DNA of 64,000 nt from Fagopyrum homotropicum (GCA_033239125.1 BSWB01000001.1:163145481-163209480), one strand, 5' to 3'. Counted from the stretch's first letter, positions 25,009-36,465 are shown. Notes: a model not told the origin generated them from the sequence alone. Program-made: numbers and translations.

Positions 25009-25356
25009 ATGGTAATGGCTTCCGAGCTTCCATACTGCACCAAAGTTCTAAGTATCTCGGACACCAAATGCAGGCTAGCTTGGCCGACCAAGTGTCTAGC
25101 TCGGTTGCTCGACTTGAACCACGCCCACCTTCTCAACTTTTGGGTCGTAGATGAGGATGGGGCCCACTGGAGATTCCGACGGTCCTGGAGGAAGGGTGGG
25201 CTTTATCTGAAGCCGGTGGTTACCGGTGATTGGCTCCGGTTTGTTAAGAGCAAGGACCTTAAACCCGGTGACGAGGTTAGGTTTTACGAGGATATAGAGT
25301 TTCCTAGGGTTTTCTTTAGAGTTGTTATCGTGAAAAGAGTGTTTGTTCGTGACTAA
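25009..25356 (+). CDS. Small single-domain B3 DNA-binding protein
   Basis: An intronless frame of 115 codons. The protein is essentially one B3 domain: KVLSISDTKCRLAWPTKCLA at residues 13-32, FWVVDEDGAHWRFRRSWRKG in the middle, then YLKPVVTGDWLRFVKSKDLK and PGDEVRFYED. B3 domains bind DNA in plant nuclei as transcription regulators; the KPVVTGDW...KPGDEV segment is the family hallmark. An alternative start two codons downstream (MASELPYC) is equally possible. No additional domain is present. A TATA box precedes it at suitable distance, so it may be expressed. The subfamily and targets cannot be read from sequence. A relative missing the N-terminal half lies at 33057-32776 on the other strand. 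Confidence 0.85.
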   Translation: MVMASELPYCTKVLSISDTKCRLAWPTKCLARLLDLNHAHLLNFWVVDEDGAHWRFRRSWRKGGLYLKPVVTGDWLRFVKSKDLKPGDEVRFYEDIEFPRVFFRVVIVKRVFVRD

Positions 25357-25660
25357 AGTACGACGGTAAGAGTGTTGTTAGCTTTTAAGTCCGAGACGTA
25401 AATTAGATAAGTAAAGTTTTATTCCAAAATCATTTGATAATAGGAGAGCGAGTCTATAAATGTTATCCGATGTCCTACCCACATGTAGAATTAAGATATT
25501 TTTTAATACATACAGAATGTGTTAATTATATATGTAATCAAGCACATCTTAATGGTAGTAATTAACACTTTTTTTTTCCTCCAAATGTTAATTTATAAAT
25601 TATAAATTGGTATAATTTGAAAAAGTCTAACATCATCTAAAATTTTCCTTTCCTCTTTTA

Positions 25661-25664
<4 letters not shown>
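25357..25664. other. 3' flank of the B3 gene
   Basis: AT-rich; presumably the 3' UTR and downstream sequence. Nothing further is seen. Confidence 0.4.

Positions 25665-25741
<77 letters not shown>
25665..25741. repeat. (TA)n microsatellite
   Basis: About 76 bp of pure AT dinucleotide. It is followed by ACACTAAAACAGAAGTAATA, which resembles a Helitron 5' end (compare TATTAAAGCAGAAG at 28645), but no matching 3' hairpin plus CTAG was found. Confidence 0.95.
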
Positions 25742-25744
<3 letters not shown>

Positions 25745-28514
25745 TAAAACAGAAGTAATAAACTTATGTGTCGTATCTATGTTGATTTCGCCTACATGTC
25801 GCACTGAGAATTAAAGTCACCAAATTCTTTTAAAAAAAATCTATTTACATTATATTTACTTTCATTACCCTAAATAAAATAAAATAAAATAAATTCTATT
25901 TAAAATAGATGCAACTTTAATTACTAAAAAAAAATTATTTAAAAAATATCTTACTTCAATTTTAATCACAAGTTCAATACATTTTAATCACAAGTTCTAT
26001 ATATTGAAATTGTATTATACTTTCATTGTTATTGCATTCCCTTAAAAAATATATATTAAATTTTATTATACTTAAATTCTGTTATAACTAAAAATTCTAT
26101 TTAAATTAGATATCACATATATAAAAAACAAAATACACAAACTTTAATTTTAAAATAAAATAAATACTGGAATTAAAGTTATTAAACTAGATTTTAATAA
26201 TTAATACACGACTTCATTAGGATGGAAAACATATTTGGTCTTTTCGGTCTGCCCTTTTAAATTTTTTTATATCCGGTCCAAAATCTGGTTAAATCAATTT
26301 TGGTTTGGTTTGTACCGGTCATATAAAAGAAAAAAAAGGCCAATGAATAAAATTCATCACAAAACATGGCCCAAAAGACCAAACCCATCCCAGTTAAAAT
26401 GAATATGGCTGGCCCACTCGCTCCTAGAATAATCTGGACCGGTCTAAGACAACCCTAGTTACAACAAGGTAAGTATTCAACTGAATTACGTACGAGTTTA
26501 GTTAAGGTAAAGTTGTAGAAAATATACACACCGTATAACATATCTATGGAGGAGTTATTTGGACTACTCGAGCCCGTTCACTTTCTAAATGAGTCGGATA
26601 TGAACACATTTTAAACTCGTATAAAATTAGGTTTGTACTTGAGCACGTCAATCCTCAGTTCTTTCATTCGGATAAAGCTTGGCTCATTCGGCTAAAATAA
26701 CATTATATGAGCATTATTTTAGCTGAACTATTCGGTATCGGTTCGAAAAAAACTCGTCTCACCCTCGATAACTTTCTAAAAGAGTGATATGAACACATTT
26801 TAAAACTCTATTACAATTTAGTATCAATTTGTTTATAAATAAGTCAAGTTTTAAGCAGGTAATGATCAGCTTGTTTATAAAACACACTTAGAATGGCGGA
26901 GGATACCGAACCTCTTTCCAATAAACAAAAAAAAAAACGAAATTTCTGAGAAAATATCCGTGCAAAGAAAAATTGGGTAAAATAACCCATCTTTAATATT
27001 TGTGATGTAAAAAATAGTGCTTTTACATTTAAAAATATATTTAATCCACTATCTAATCAATTTATACAATGGAAAAAAAGAATAAATATGTTGTTCGATT
27101 GAAAAAAAGAACACCCTGTTCTGAAAATACCCAACTCTCACTCCGTTCGATTGAAAGAAGAAAGAAGAGTGTTTGTTGGATTACCCGGTTGTGATTTTAG
27201 GTATTACTTAACTATTTTCGGATACTGATCTCCTCCCTAGTTGAAGCAACAAACACAATCTCATGCTTTCTAGGCTCGCCTCCTCTTTTTGGTGTGTACA
27301 GTAATTTTTGCTAATAATGTTTAATTAAAAGGTAACAACAACAATGCTCTTCTTCTTTCTTTTTTCAATCGAATGAAGAGAGAGTATTGTATTCTTCACA
27401 ACATCTATTCTCTTCTTTTTCTTCAACGAAAGAAAAAGTCGGATTTTCTTTCTGTCAATCCAACAACAAACTTTATTTTAAAACAACCGGATCTTTAACT
27501 AGCATTAGAGGATGTTGACGGAATTTAATAAATCTCAAAAAAGTTTAACTGAAAGATACAAACCGAACTTTAAAAAGTTTGAACAGAATCCGAGATATCC
27601 CATACCGCATGGATACTACCGAAATTATAATAACATCGTTTTCGATACGACTCACCAAATGCATAAACACACTACGTTTTGACTTTTGATTATTAAGGTC
27701 AATAAGTTTATTAAGGTTAATAAGTTAGTGGCTGCTGCACCTTTTTGCTTTATTATCACGTTACTTCCAGCTTAGGAGTTACGACTTTTTTGGTTTATAA
27801 AATGGGGACAAGTTCATTAACTATGAATAAATAGTCTATTATTTAAGAAAATGTGACAAGAGACAACTTTATATAAATAGTTTATAGTTCCATAATCTAT
27901 AAATAGGGGAGAAATATAAAGAGAAAATGACAAAATAAAAGATAGTTACTATACAAATGAACGTTAAGGCTATCTATATCCCACTCCGTTTATAATCCTA
28001 TTTATGCACCCTATTTTTATACTAAATTTTGTATACCCTCCGTCTATTTATTTTTTTCTCACATTCCATGGTCCATCTATAATATAATTGTATTTATTTT
28101 TTTAATTATATATGAGTAAAGATAAGGAGAGACGGGAAAATTTTGATTTTTTAAAAGAAAAATTTAGAAAAGAGAGAGAGAAAATATTTGATTGGTTAAT
28201 ATGCAAAATAGGTGAGCCTGATTTCTTTTGCATTCTGTCACACAAATAGATCCAAATTTAAACAGAGTGAAATTTATTTTAACTCTTTTCACATGGAGAA
28301 TACAAGGGATGTAGAGATTATTTTGTACAAAAATGTAAAATCTAACAATTTAACTTGAGAATGTAGATAGTCTAATGGGGATGAATTTTAAGTAGTAACT
28401 TAAAATACTCGATTCTTAATAAGTTTAAACATTGGATTATATCTAATTAAATTTTGAGATGATTAATTTAATTTTTTTTATATAAATATATTGGAAGGAT
28501 CTATTATTCAAGTC
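25742..28514. other. AT-rich intergenic region
   Basis: No gene. It contains degenerate dispersed-repeat sequence (for example 26550-26890 with repeated ATGAACACATTTTAAA) and a TCAATCGAATGAAGAGAG-like word in both orientations at 27110-27430. A CCCTCCGTCTATTTAT word near 28037 resembles a Stowaway MITE end, without a clear partner. Confidence 0.4.
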
Positions 28515-28635
28515 AATGTACACCCTTTTCCAAAGTAATTATGGAGCAAAATGCTTGGAAAAAGAAATCAACGATCCAAAGTCGCACGTTAATTAACTAA
28601 ATAAAATTTAGTTAGGTTATATAAATCAAATCTTA
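28515..28635. repeat. Duplicated segment, copy 1 (partner at 33275-33415)
   Basis: This roughly 110 bp stretch (for example CAAAGTAATTATGGAG and AAATAAAATTTAGTTAGG) matches 33286-33398 with scattered changes. The match resumes with TTAAATATTAATA after the Helitron at 28636-29016. The copy at 33.3 kb lacks the Helitron. Confidence 0.85.
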
Positions 28636-29016
28636 TCTTATATCTATTAAAGCAGAAGCCTCTATTGACACGTGTCAACACCACGTTTCTCGAAGCCTAA
28701 AAAACTATTTTAAAAAGTGATTTCTAAATGTTAATATAAATTGGAAATTGATTTCTATTTTTTTTTAAAAAATTTAAAGGAATATTTTTTATAAAAATAG
28801 TTTTTAAACTTTTACGGATTTTTTTACCAATAAGCATATCTTAACAAATTAATTTAAAAACTTTAATCAATTAGAAGAGATAAATATTTTAAAAAGAATT
28901 AAAAATCATAATAATAATTATAGTTTCATTCTCCGGATTTTTATTTTACATATAAATTTTTAAGTATTAAATATTTATTAAAACTCAACCCGCATAAAGT
29001 GCGGGTAATACACTAG
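28636..29016 (+). mobile_element. Short non-autonomous Helitron, 381 bp
   Basis: The 5' end is TCTTATATCTATTAAAGCAG after A. The 3' end has hairpin ACCCGCA-TAAAG-TGCGGGT (28988-29006), then AATACA and terminal CTAG (29013-29016) followed by T. The 3' tail is nearly the same as that of the outer Helitron at 17290-17317, so both belong to one family. The duplicated flank at about 33398 shows the uninterrupted target. A 5' start at 28631 is an alternative. Confidence 0.85.
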
Positions 29017-31266
29017 TTAAATATTAATAGGTTGTTTGGTTATAATTATAAAATTTGAAATGGGAGAAAATGAATTTAATTCAATTTTATATTATTATTA
29101 GTTGAAAAATAGATTTTTAGATAATATTTTTTATTTGTTAAAAGCTAAATATTCATCTAAATATACCCATTCACTTGAATGTTACGTGTGTTTCGATAAG
29201 AAATAAGAACACTTATGTATCGTCGGACTAATACACGAACGACTAAGATTTATGGTCTATAGGTTAATCTGTAATTTATTATTGATCGTGTGTTTCGATA
29301 AAAAAAATAAGAACACTTTTTTTTGTTTCTCTCTAATTTACTCAACGATCATGTTATTATTTAAATTGTGTATAATATTAAGCGTGGTTGCGTTCACCAA
29401 ACTAATATAAGTAATCGTGCATTTGATTTGTAATTGCAACTAATATAAGTAATCGTGCATTTGATTTGTAATTAATCACAATTATGTTTAACAAATAGAA
29501 GTAAACGTGCACAACATTAAATTGTATGCTAAAGGAAATTAAGGAATCATGCATGCAACTTTAACTATAATTGTATAGAGTCTGTAATTAGTCGCGCATA
29601 CGAGTGTTATTCTACACTCCCACAGTCCCACACGTGTTGGATATTCAACATTTCGTGCTTGTTTATGCACAAACTTAAAAGAATTGTGTCATTTATACGA
29701 GGTGCAATTGATGATGATGTGATAAGACATTAAATATAGAGATATATATAATTCGTGAATATTAGGGGTCATGACGTTTTGCTAGAAGCTAACCATGATT
29801 GGTACATTTATATGATAAAATGTATTGCTAGTTTTGTTGGGTTCTACGAGGTCACACCATAACGAGCATGTGAACTGAATCAATTAATTAGAGAATTACC
29901 ATATAGAAGTGTATGGTGGTAAATGATATATATATTGTAGGAGTACAAAATATATTATGGAGTTGGTAATTAATAACAGATAAGGAGTTATTTATTTATT
30001 AAGTATTAAAATATATATCTTATATTTTAAGGTAGGGCTTTTCAATAGTTAAAAAACTCAACCCTAATTTGATATATTTTTGATCGATCGATTGATACGG
30101 TGAAGCAAGTCAGCCGTGTATTGGACGTGAAACAACAGCCGTATGCTTCCCTTTTTCGATCTCTCTCAAAAGCTTCATCCTTTATTCTACCAATCGAAGG
30201 TTAAGACGATTTCTGTTCAATCTCGGGTGGACCAACTAGAGGAGTAACATTTGGGACTCTAGATATCCTTGGAAGAGTTTTAAACACGCATCAAAAGGTA
30301 TTCATATTCTCCCTTATCTAATCTTTTATGCATATGATTCTTGTTTAGATGTTTAGGAAATTGTTTTATGAAATTCCGCTTTTACACATCTAAAATCCCT
30401 ACAAAACTCAGTGCACAACATTGAGGTGTAAGCTGGAGGAGTTGTTGCACATTTTGTGATCGTATCTTTTAGTACGTGTATTCATACACATATTTAGAAT
30501 TTGTGTATTTATAGACGTGTGTTTTGTGATTATTGGATACATGCACATGTATATTTCGTGCATATATTATATTATTACATACTGGAGGATCATATATTTA
30601 CCATGCACATTTAAGTTCAATTTATGAGTAAAACACTAACATGAGTAAAATAAATAAGATCGGACAATAAGTTAATCTTAATTGTGTCAAATTATTATGG
30701 TAGTAAATATCTTTTGAAGTATAAAAAGTAACGGTATATATTTATCTTAACATCTAATTAGTATACAAAAGTAATATTAAATCTTGATCGTCGATTTAAT
30801 TTGATCATGTGATCGATGTTTCACATATTTTACCGTAAATTTCTCTCTCTATATATATGACCAATTGTTCAATTTAACTCATATAATCAATTGTTTAATT
30901 CTATTTGAATTTGTCCAAATTGTTCAACTAATAGTGCAAATTTACTCGAGCGAAGATGAAAAGCGAAGAAAAACATAAACTTGTTGAAGCACTTTGAGTA
31001 TATGACTTTGAAACTTATGGTTTTGACTTTTGAAGGTTGGAAGTTATGGTTTTGACTTTTTTACATTCTCCTTATTTCACATGTGTTCGTTATTAAGTAA
31101 ATAATAAAACGAAACTAAGTTATGAGTTTGAAGGTTAACGAAGAAGCTAAGTCAAACTCCGATTGGAAATATTGTGTGGAGGGCTTCATACGATGACGTG
31201 TATGCTTGTTAATCTATGATATGGGATTGAAGGACGACGCAATTTGGGTTAAATAGGATACTCTTA
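29017..31266. other. AT-rich intergenic region
   Basis: No gene is supported. A slightly GC-richer stretch at 30060-30300 ends in AAAAGGTATTCATATTCTCC, which could be an untranslated exon and donor site, but no partner exon is recognised. AATCGTGCATTTGATTTGTA is directly repeated at about 29413 and 29451. At 31037-31145 a stretch resembles 33415-33513, part of the dispersed duplication around the B3 relatives. Confidence 0.4.
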
Positions 31267-31546
31267 GGGCCCGTTTGGTTTTAACCTCGGAATCGGAAAC
31301 GGAATGAAAACGAATCTAATCCATACGTGTACCTTTATTCATGAAAGTTTTTGGAATCATTTCTTGTGGTTTGAAGTAATTGTAGTAGAGTTTGATTACT
31401 TTTGATACCCTATAGGGGAACAAAATGTGGGGAATCAAATGCATTTTGGCTTAAACCACAAGTAATGATTTCATACAATTTCATTAATAGAGATATAGAT
31501 ATGGACTAAATACGTTTCCATTCCGGAGTTGGAAATAAACGGGCCC
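31267..31546. mobile_element. Tourist-like MITE, second copy
   Basis: GGGCCCGTTTGGTTTTAAC and its near inverse AAATAAACGGGCCC bound about 280 bp. The inside matches the element at 17870-18039 (ACCCTATAGGGGAAC, AATGCATTTTGG). The flanks are TTA on the left and TAA on the right. Confidence 0.8.
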
Positions 31547-31656
31547 TAAGCTTAATAAATCTAGTTAATCATTTACCATAAATTTATCATTTTAATAAAT
31601 CTAAATAGATTTATTTATATTTTATGTTAGTTTATTATTTATTTGAAGTCTCCTAC

Positions 31657-31872
31657 TGTCTACACGGTATCTGTCCACCGACGTGTTGTTATCGTCAAAC
31701 CACCGGCGCGTCGTTATTGTCAACCTACCGACGTGATATTTTCATCAAACTACTACATGCAATTATCGTCAACCTATCGGCGTGCTATTATCATCAACAT
31801 ATTGATGTCTTATTGTCGTCTGCCTACTGACGTGTTATTGTTGTCAACCTACCGACGTGTTATTGTCGTCAA
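31657..31872. repeat. 27 bp minisatellite, about eight copies
   Basis: The unit is close to CTACCGACGTGTTATTGTCGTCAAC, with degenerate and rare shortened copies. Overlapping frames of 68 and 108 codons are repeat by-products. Confidence 0.85.
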
Positions 31873-31972
31873 CAAAACAAAGAGTAAAACAAGAGAAAGA
31901 TGTCAATCAAGTCTTTATTGTATCCTTTCATTCCAAAAACGTTCGATCAATAATCATTGCATCAAGTGAATC

Positions 31973-32115
31973 AAATATATTTAAAAGTAAGTAAGGAGGA
32001 GCGTCAAAATATCAAATAGCTTCAAGTCTCCATTATTTAAGCCAAATATATCCAAATGTCAGTAAGAAGAAGCGTCAAAATACCAAATAGCTTCAAGTCT
32101 CTACTATTTAAGCTT
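31973..32115. repeat. Tandem duplication of about 68 bp
   Basis: Two copies share GAGCGTCAAAATATCAAATA or its variant GCGTCAAAATACCAAATAGC, then CTTCAAGTCTC and TATTTAAGC. The following 32120-32470 region is non-coding. Confidence 0.85.
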
Positions 32116-32775
32116 GAAGTTGTGGATCATATAGCAGGATCGTGTGCATACAAGCTTACATGCGCGTTATCCCAACACTATAAACCCAATACATAGTGTC
32201 ATATCCTAAAGCCAATTAACAATAGAAAGAGTAGCTCACCGACCTTATATACTAGGTTCAGAATGTCCTCACTCTACATGTGGCCATGTGAGAGCTTATT
32301 ATCTCCAACAAGCCCCGCAAGTGCAACTAGGTATATACCGAGTTACATTTGTCCACATGTTAAGATCGCAAGCCGAATAGAAGTTAACCACTCTGATATC
32401 ATGTCAAAGTAAAATGTCCCACATTAAATATAAAATTTATTATCTCCAACATACGTGTATATAAATAATTTAAGTCCATGAAGTAAAAATATTTAACCCC
32501 ATATTTTCTTTTAAAAGAACTTTTTTTTATTTGTTATAAAAAGATGTGTGTTTTTGATACGTTTTATTAATAAGAAAAAAAGTTTAATATTCACCACAAA
32601 CGTGCCCAAACCTTAATATGCAAAAAAATAATAAAAAACTGTTAAGGGATCACACATTAAATTCAGAGAAATTTCAAAGCAAAAGATAAACTAGCAAGGT
32701 AGCATTACCATAGTATTATATCCACCTCTATTCACCACAAACCATGATGCCCCTGACCAACATTATTCTAAAGCC
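32116..32775. other. Non-coding region 3' of the truncated B3 gene
   Basis: No gene. Part of it (32380-32460) has CCACTCTGATATCATGTCAA, a phrase common in plant dispersed repeats. Confidence 0.4.
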
Positions 32776-33057
32776 TCACTTATACATTACAATAGTTAAT
32801 AATAAGAACATAGAAAACAAAAGAGACATATCACTTCTCACTCTTATAACCTTGAAGGCTTGAACATCTACACCAAGTAACTTGATCGACCCCAACCATC
32901 TAATCATAACAACAAAAGGAACTTCACGATCATCTCCATCCTCATAGAAAATGACTTGATCGCCGGCCTTTAAGCCCTTACATTGGACAAATCGAAGCCA
33001 ATCACCAGTGATCACCGGTTTCAAGTAACCCATTGATAAGTATGGAGTTGGGGCCAT
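32776..33057 (-). pseudogene. N-terminally truncated B3-domain gene
   Basis: A 93-codon frame on the minus strand begins MAPTPYLSMGYLKPVITGDW and continues with RFVQCKGLKAGDQVIFYEDG, clearly the second half of a B3 domain like that at 25009-25356. The first half (the KVLSISDT to WRFRRSW region) is absent, so a complete DNA-binding fold is unlikely. After the domain comes a 45-residue tail ending in a hydrophobic run (LLFSMFLLLTIV). A TATA box sits about 55 bp upstream of the ATG, so transcription is possible. It may be a pseudogene from a deletion that joined promoter and domain remnant, or a short protein. Pseudogene is favoured. Confidence 0.65.
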
Positions 33058-33110
33058 CAGTACACTAAGTAAAGATGTTTTATGAATGATAATAATATGT
33101 GAGTTTGTGG

Positions 33111-33120
33111 CTATTTATAA
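33111..33120 (-). promoter_or_regulatory. TATA box of the truncated B3 gene
   Basis: On the minus strand TTATAAATAG lies about 55 bp before the ATG at 33057. Confidence 0.55.
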
Positions 33121-33197
33121 GTTTTGATTATACTAGCTTATTGATTAGTTGAAGGATTTTTGTAATAAAACTATTTTAGATAATCTTACTATAAGTT

Positions 33198-33247
33198 GTA
33201 GTTAGACCTGTTCAAATTCCAGCTGAAATTTGAACAGGTCTAACTAC
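33198..33247. repeat. Perfect hairpin, 21 bp arms
   Basis: Arms 33198-33218 and 33227-33247 are exact inverse copies (GTAGTTAGACCTG...) around an 8-base loop. It lies upstream of the truncated B3 gene. Confidence 0.95.
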
Positions 33248-33274
33248 ATAGACGATTTTATGTATGAAGTATTT

Positions 33275-33415
33275 GTACACCATTTTTTTTTTCCAAAGTA
33301 ATTGTGGAGAAAAATGTTTGAAAAAAAAATCAACAAATGAATCAAAGTCCCATGTTAACTAACCAAATAAAATTTAGTTAAATTATATAAATTAAGTTAA
33401 ATATTAATAAATGGT
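33275..33415. repeat. Duplicated segment, copy 2 (Helitron-free)
   Basis: Matches 28515-28635 and continues through TTAAATATTAATA, which in copy 1 lies on the far side of the Helitron. This is the related empty site. Confidence 0.85.
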
Positions 33416-33780
33416 TTGACTTTTGATCGTTTTTCTCATTTCACACGTGCTCGTTATTACTTAAATAATAAAGTCAAACTATAAGTTATGAATTTGAAAG
33501 TTAGTGAAGAAACTTTGCATCTAGGAATTATAAAAAAACACTATTACTTATCGATCTTCAAAACCCGATAAAATTGTCGTTGCTCCGCATTTTTCCGCCC
33601 TCCATCCTGAGTATCTTTGTTACCGCCACCTTCATCTCCAAACTCCCCTAAAATTTTCATTGCTCCTCTTCCTCCCCAGGCTCCCTTCACCCCGGCAAAG
33701 CTTGTCGCCTGCCTTGTCATTGCTCCCTCTCCCTCACCGACGAAGCTTGTCGTTGCTCCCCTCCCGCCTCAGGCCTTATC

Positions 33781-33849
33781 ATTCAAGAAACTCCCACATT
33801 TAGTATAGTAAGGATATATTACTATACTAAATGTGGGAGTTTCTTGAAT
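33781..33849. repeat. Perfect 30 bp inverted repeat of a Helitron 5' end
   Basis: Arms 33781-33810 and 33820-33849 are exact inverse copies; the loop is 9 bases (33811-33819). On the minus strand, starting at 33814, the left arm reads as a Helitron 5' end (TCCTTACTATACTAAATGTG, then GGGAGTTTC), like that at 17278. The right arm is an inverted duplicate of it. No matching 3' hairpin with CTAG was found for either orientation. Confidence 0.85.
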
Positions 33850-36144
33850 GAATAGGAAATTTTTGTTTTTGCCCTTAAGCCTGTTATTTCCGAAATTACC
33901 CTTGTTGTTGTGTCCATTTTACCAGCCCATACCGCCTTCCTTGGACGTCACATTCCTTGGTTTTACACGTGTTTTAAAAGAGCATCTTCATCCCACACAC
34001 CCTAAGTTTCTTGCCTAATTAATTTTTAAAAAATAAAAATTAATGTCAGATGGTGGTGTGAGAATAGAGACAATAAGTGGAGAGAAGACTTTTCTTCAAG
34101 AGATGAAATCTGACAATTTTGATGCGCTCTTCGTCAGTTGAACGCAAGGATCCGCCGGTGTTGTTCCTCCGACTACTTCTTTGTGTATTTTCGATTTATA
34201 TGGGATATGTCAAGCAAGGAATCGTCCAGCCTCGCACCTTGGATCTCCTTGGCTCGAGATCTTCTTTCCTCGGAATCTCACTTCGAAAATTGGATCTCCT
34301 TTGTCCTCCTAGCCTCGCACCATAAGGACACCACTCGGCCTCTCACCTTGTGGGTTTCGAAACTTTGGCCTCTCACCTTAGTCTCTAGGTTTTTTTTTCT
34401 CAAAGTGAAAACACAACTTTTGATTGACTCAACTCTATAATCTGCTTAAAAACGTGTGTGGGAGAAGGCCTTATATGGGCTGAAAATTCAGCACCAACTC
34501 CCCACAATAATAGCTTACAAGTAGTTCAAGAGTTGTGATATTAAATGAAGGCAAACTTAGGGTCTTTCAACCAACAACTTCAAGCAAATAAATGACCTAA
34601 AAACCATAAATATGGCCGGCCAATTAGAGCTCCAAGGGTAAAAAACGTGGCTGAAAAGAATCTCAACTAAATGCTGTTTTAATCCCTTGAAATAAAATCA
34701 AGCATGAACACATAAAATAAAAAAGGTTACATCTAAGGTTTAAAGTGATCCGGCATCCTCAATCGCCTCAAGTATGTTCACCAAGTGATAGTCATGGATG
34801 TCCTCAAATGTCGGAGCTCCGAAAGGGTGGTAGGTTAAAGTGGTTTGGCCTATCATGCGGGCTCTAGCTCAAGTGAGAGGTGGTGTTGATCTTGAAGCTG
34901 TCACATTAGTCTCGTTGCTTAAGTCATGCGGGCTCACATCAAATTTCCTTCACAAAACACACAAATCAAAGAAAAATTTTGTTTTATTTTTAATATTTTT
35001 CTTATATTTTGATTGTTACGTTAGTTTTTTTTGTTATTTTTTTTTATATTTTAAGTTTTGCTATAAAATAGGGAAGTAGATGAGTTATTTAAAATTTTAA
35101 TTCAAATATTCGACATAAAGTTTCAAGGTTTAAAATATATAGTAAAAATAATGAAAATAAAAATTTTATGTTTAGTTAGAAAATATTTTTATCAATCTAT
35201 AGACATTAATATTGATTATATTTTAATTTTATTATAATAAATCTTTTTTAAAATATTAATACTTTAAAGTGATGAACACAAATTTAGAAATTTATCTAAT
35301 AAAAGGTATCAAAAAGTTATTATACTTAAACTTTTTTAATTAAAAACAAATGATACATACACATAAATAAAAGAATATAGGCTACATAAAATAAGTAGGG
35401 GTGTAAGTTAAGAAACTATCATGTAAATATGGAGTGGAGAATTGAGTTTCTGTAGACGAGGTAAAAGAGCATCTTCGTCCCACAAAACACAGAAATCAAA
35501 GAATTTTTTTTTTTTGTTTTTAATATTTTTCTTATATTTTGATTGTTACGTTAGTTTTGTTTTTATATTTTTTTTATATTTTAAGTTTTGCTATAAAATA
35601 GGGAATTAGACGAGTATTTAAAATTTTAATTCAAATATTAGACATAAAGTTTCAAGGTTTAAAATATATAGTAAAAATAATAAAAATAAAAATAAAAATT
35701 TTATGTTTAGTTAGAAAAGATTTTTATCTATCTATAGACATTAATATTGATTATATTTTAATTATATTTTAAAAAATCTTTTTTAAAATATTAATACTTT
35801 AAAGTGATGAACACAAATTTAGAAATTTATCTAATAAAAGGTATCAAAAAGTTATTATATTTAAACTTTTTTAATTAAAAACAACATTTATTATATTAAT
35901 AATAATAATAACAATAACAAATGATATGTACACATAAATAAAAGAATATAGACTACATCAAGTAGGTAGGAATGTAAAGTAGGTAGGGGTGCAAGTTAGA
36001 TGAGGTGAAAGAGAGATAAAATTGTAAAAATGAATTAAGAAACTCCAAAATAGTTTTTGGAATGAAAATGCTCGAAGAGAGATAAAATTGTGAGAATGAA
36101 TTAACTCAAATAGTTTCCTGCATTTTTGCCTGTCGTAGCCATCT
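33850..36144. other. Non-coding region with MITE-like ends and a large direct duplication
   Basis: AAAAGAGCATCTTC plus A/G plus TCCCACA occurs at about 33976 and 35463. An inverse partner at about 36055-36072 reads, on the other strand, GAGCATTTTCATTCC. These look like PIF/Harbinger-type MITE ends. The small frames at 34119-34440 and 33617-33808 show no domain. Confidence 0.45.
34958..36000. repeat. Direct duplication of about 450-500 bp
   Basis: 34958-35406 and 35489-36000 align along their length: CTTATATTTTGATTGTTACG, GCTATAAAATAGGGAA, CATAAAGTTTCAAGG and AAAGAATATAG occur in order in both. The second copy has extra short AT-rich insertions near 35890-35930. Neither copy is coding. Confidence 0.9.
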
Positions 36145-36330
36145 GTGTCGACTCTCTCTTCTTCACCATCTCCCTTCTCCTTTCTATTGCGAAGGTGTGT
36201 CAAAGAAGATTGTCCAAACTCTTCAAATCTCACATCTCTAATCTTCATTCTTCAATTCAATTCAATCTCCTCTCCCATTCCGATTTATAAACCCAAAACA
36301 CGTATGAACAAATCAACGTTAATCCTTCTA

Positions 36331-36465
36331 TCTTTCAAGGTCGGTCTTCAGTTTCCGGTCGGTACAATCGCTCGATTCCTCAAAGCCGGAAAATACGTAG
36401 AGCGTGTTTGCATTGGTGCTCCCGTCTACCTCTCCGTTGTTCTTCAACATGTCGCTGAGAGGTAA
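36331..36465 (+). pseudogene. Histone H2A gene fragment
   Basis: The frame reads [20 protein letters not shown], then KYVERVCIGAPVYLSVVLQH and VAER before a stop. This corresponds to about 42 residues of the H2A histone fold (normally [30 protein letters not shown]). Several conserved residues are replaced, including the Arg of PVGR, which is Thr here, and the glycines of the GAGAP turn. The N-terminal tail and the rest of the fold are missing. The piece ends at a GAGAG|GTAATC sequence that could be an original exon-intron border. It is a fragment, not a working gene. It sits 350 bp from an unrelated H+-ATPase fragment on the same strand. Confidence 0.85.

Noticed and set aside
31624..31969. 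Frames of 68 and 108 codons
   Set aside because: Read through the 27 bp minisatellite; period divisible by three keeps frames open.
33981..34440. Frames of 68 and 100 codons as gene
   Set aside because: Two overlapping frames of the same stretch with no recognisable domain, in a repeat-rich region.
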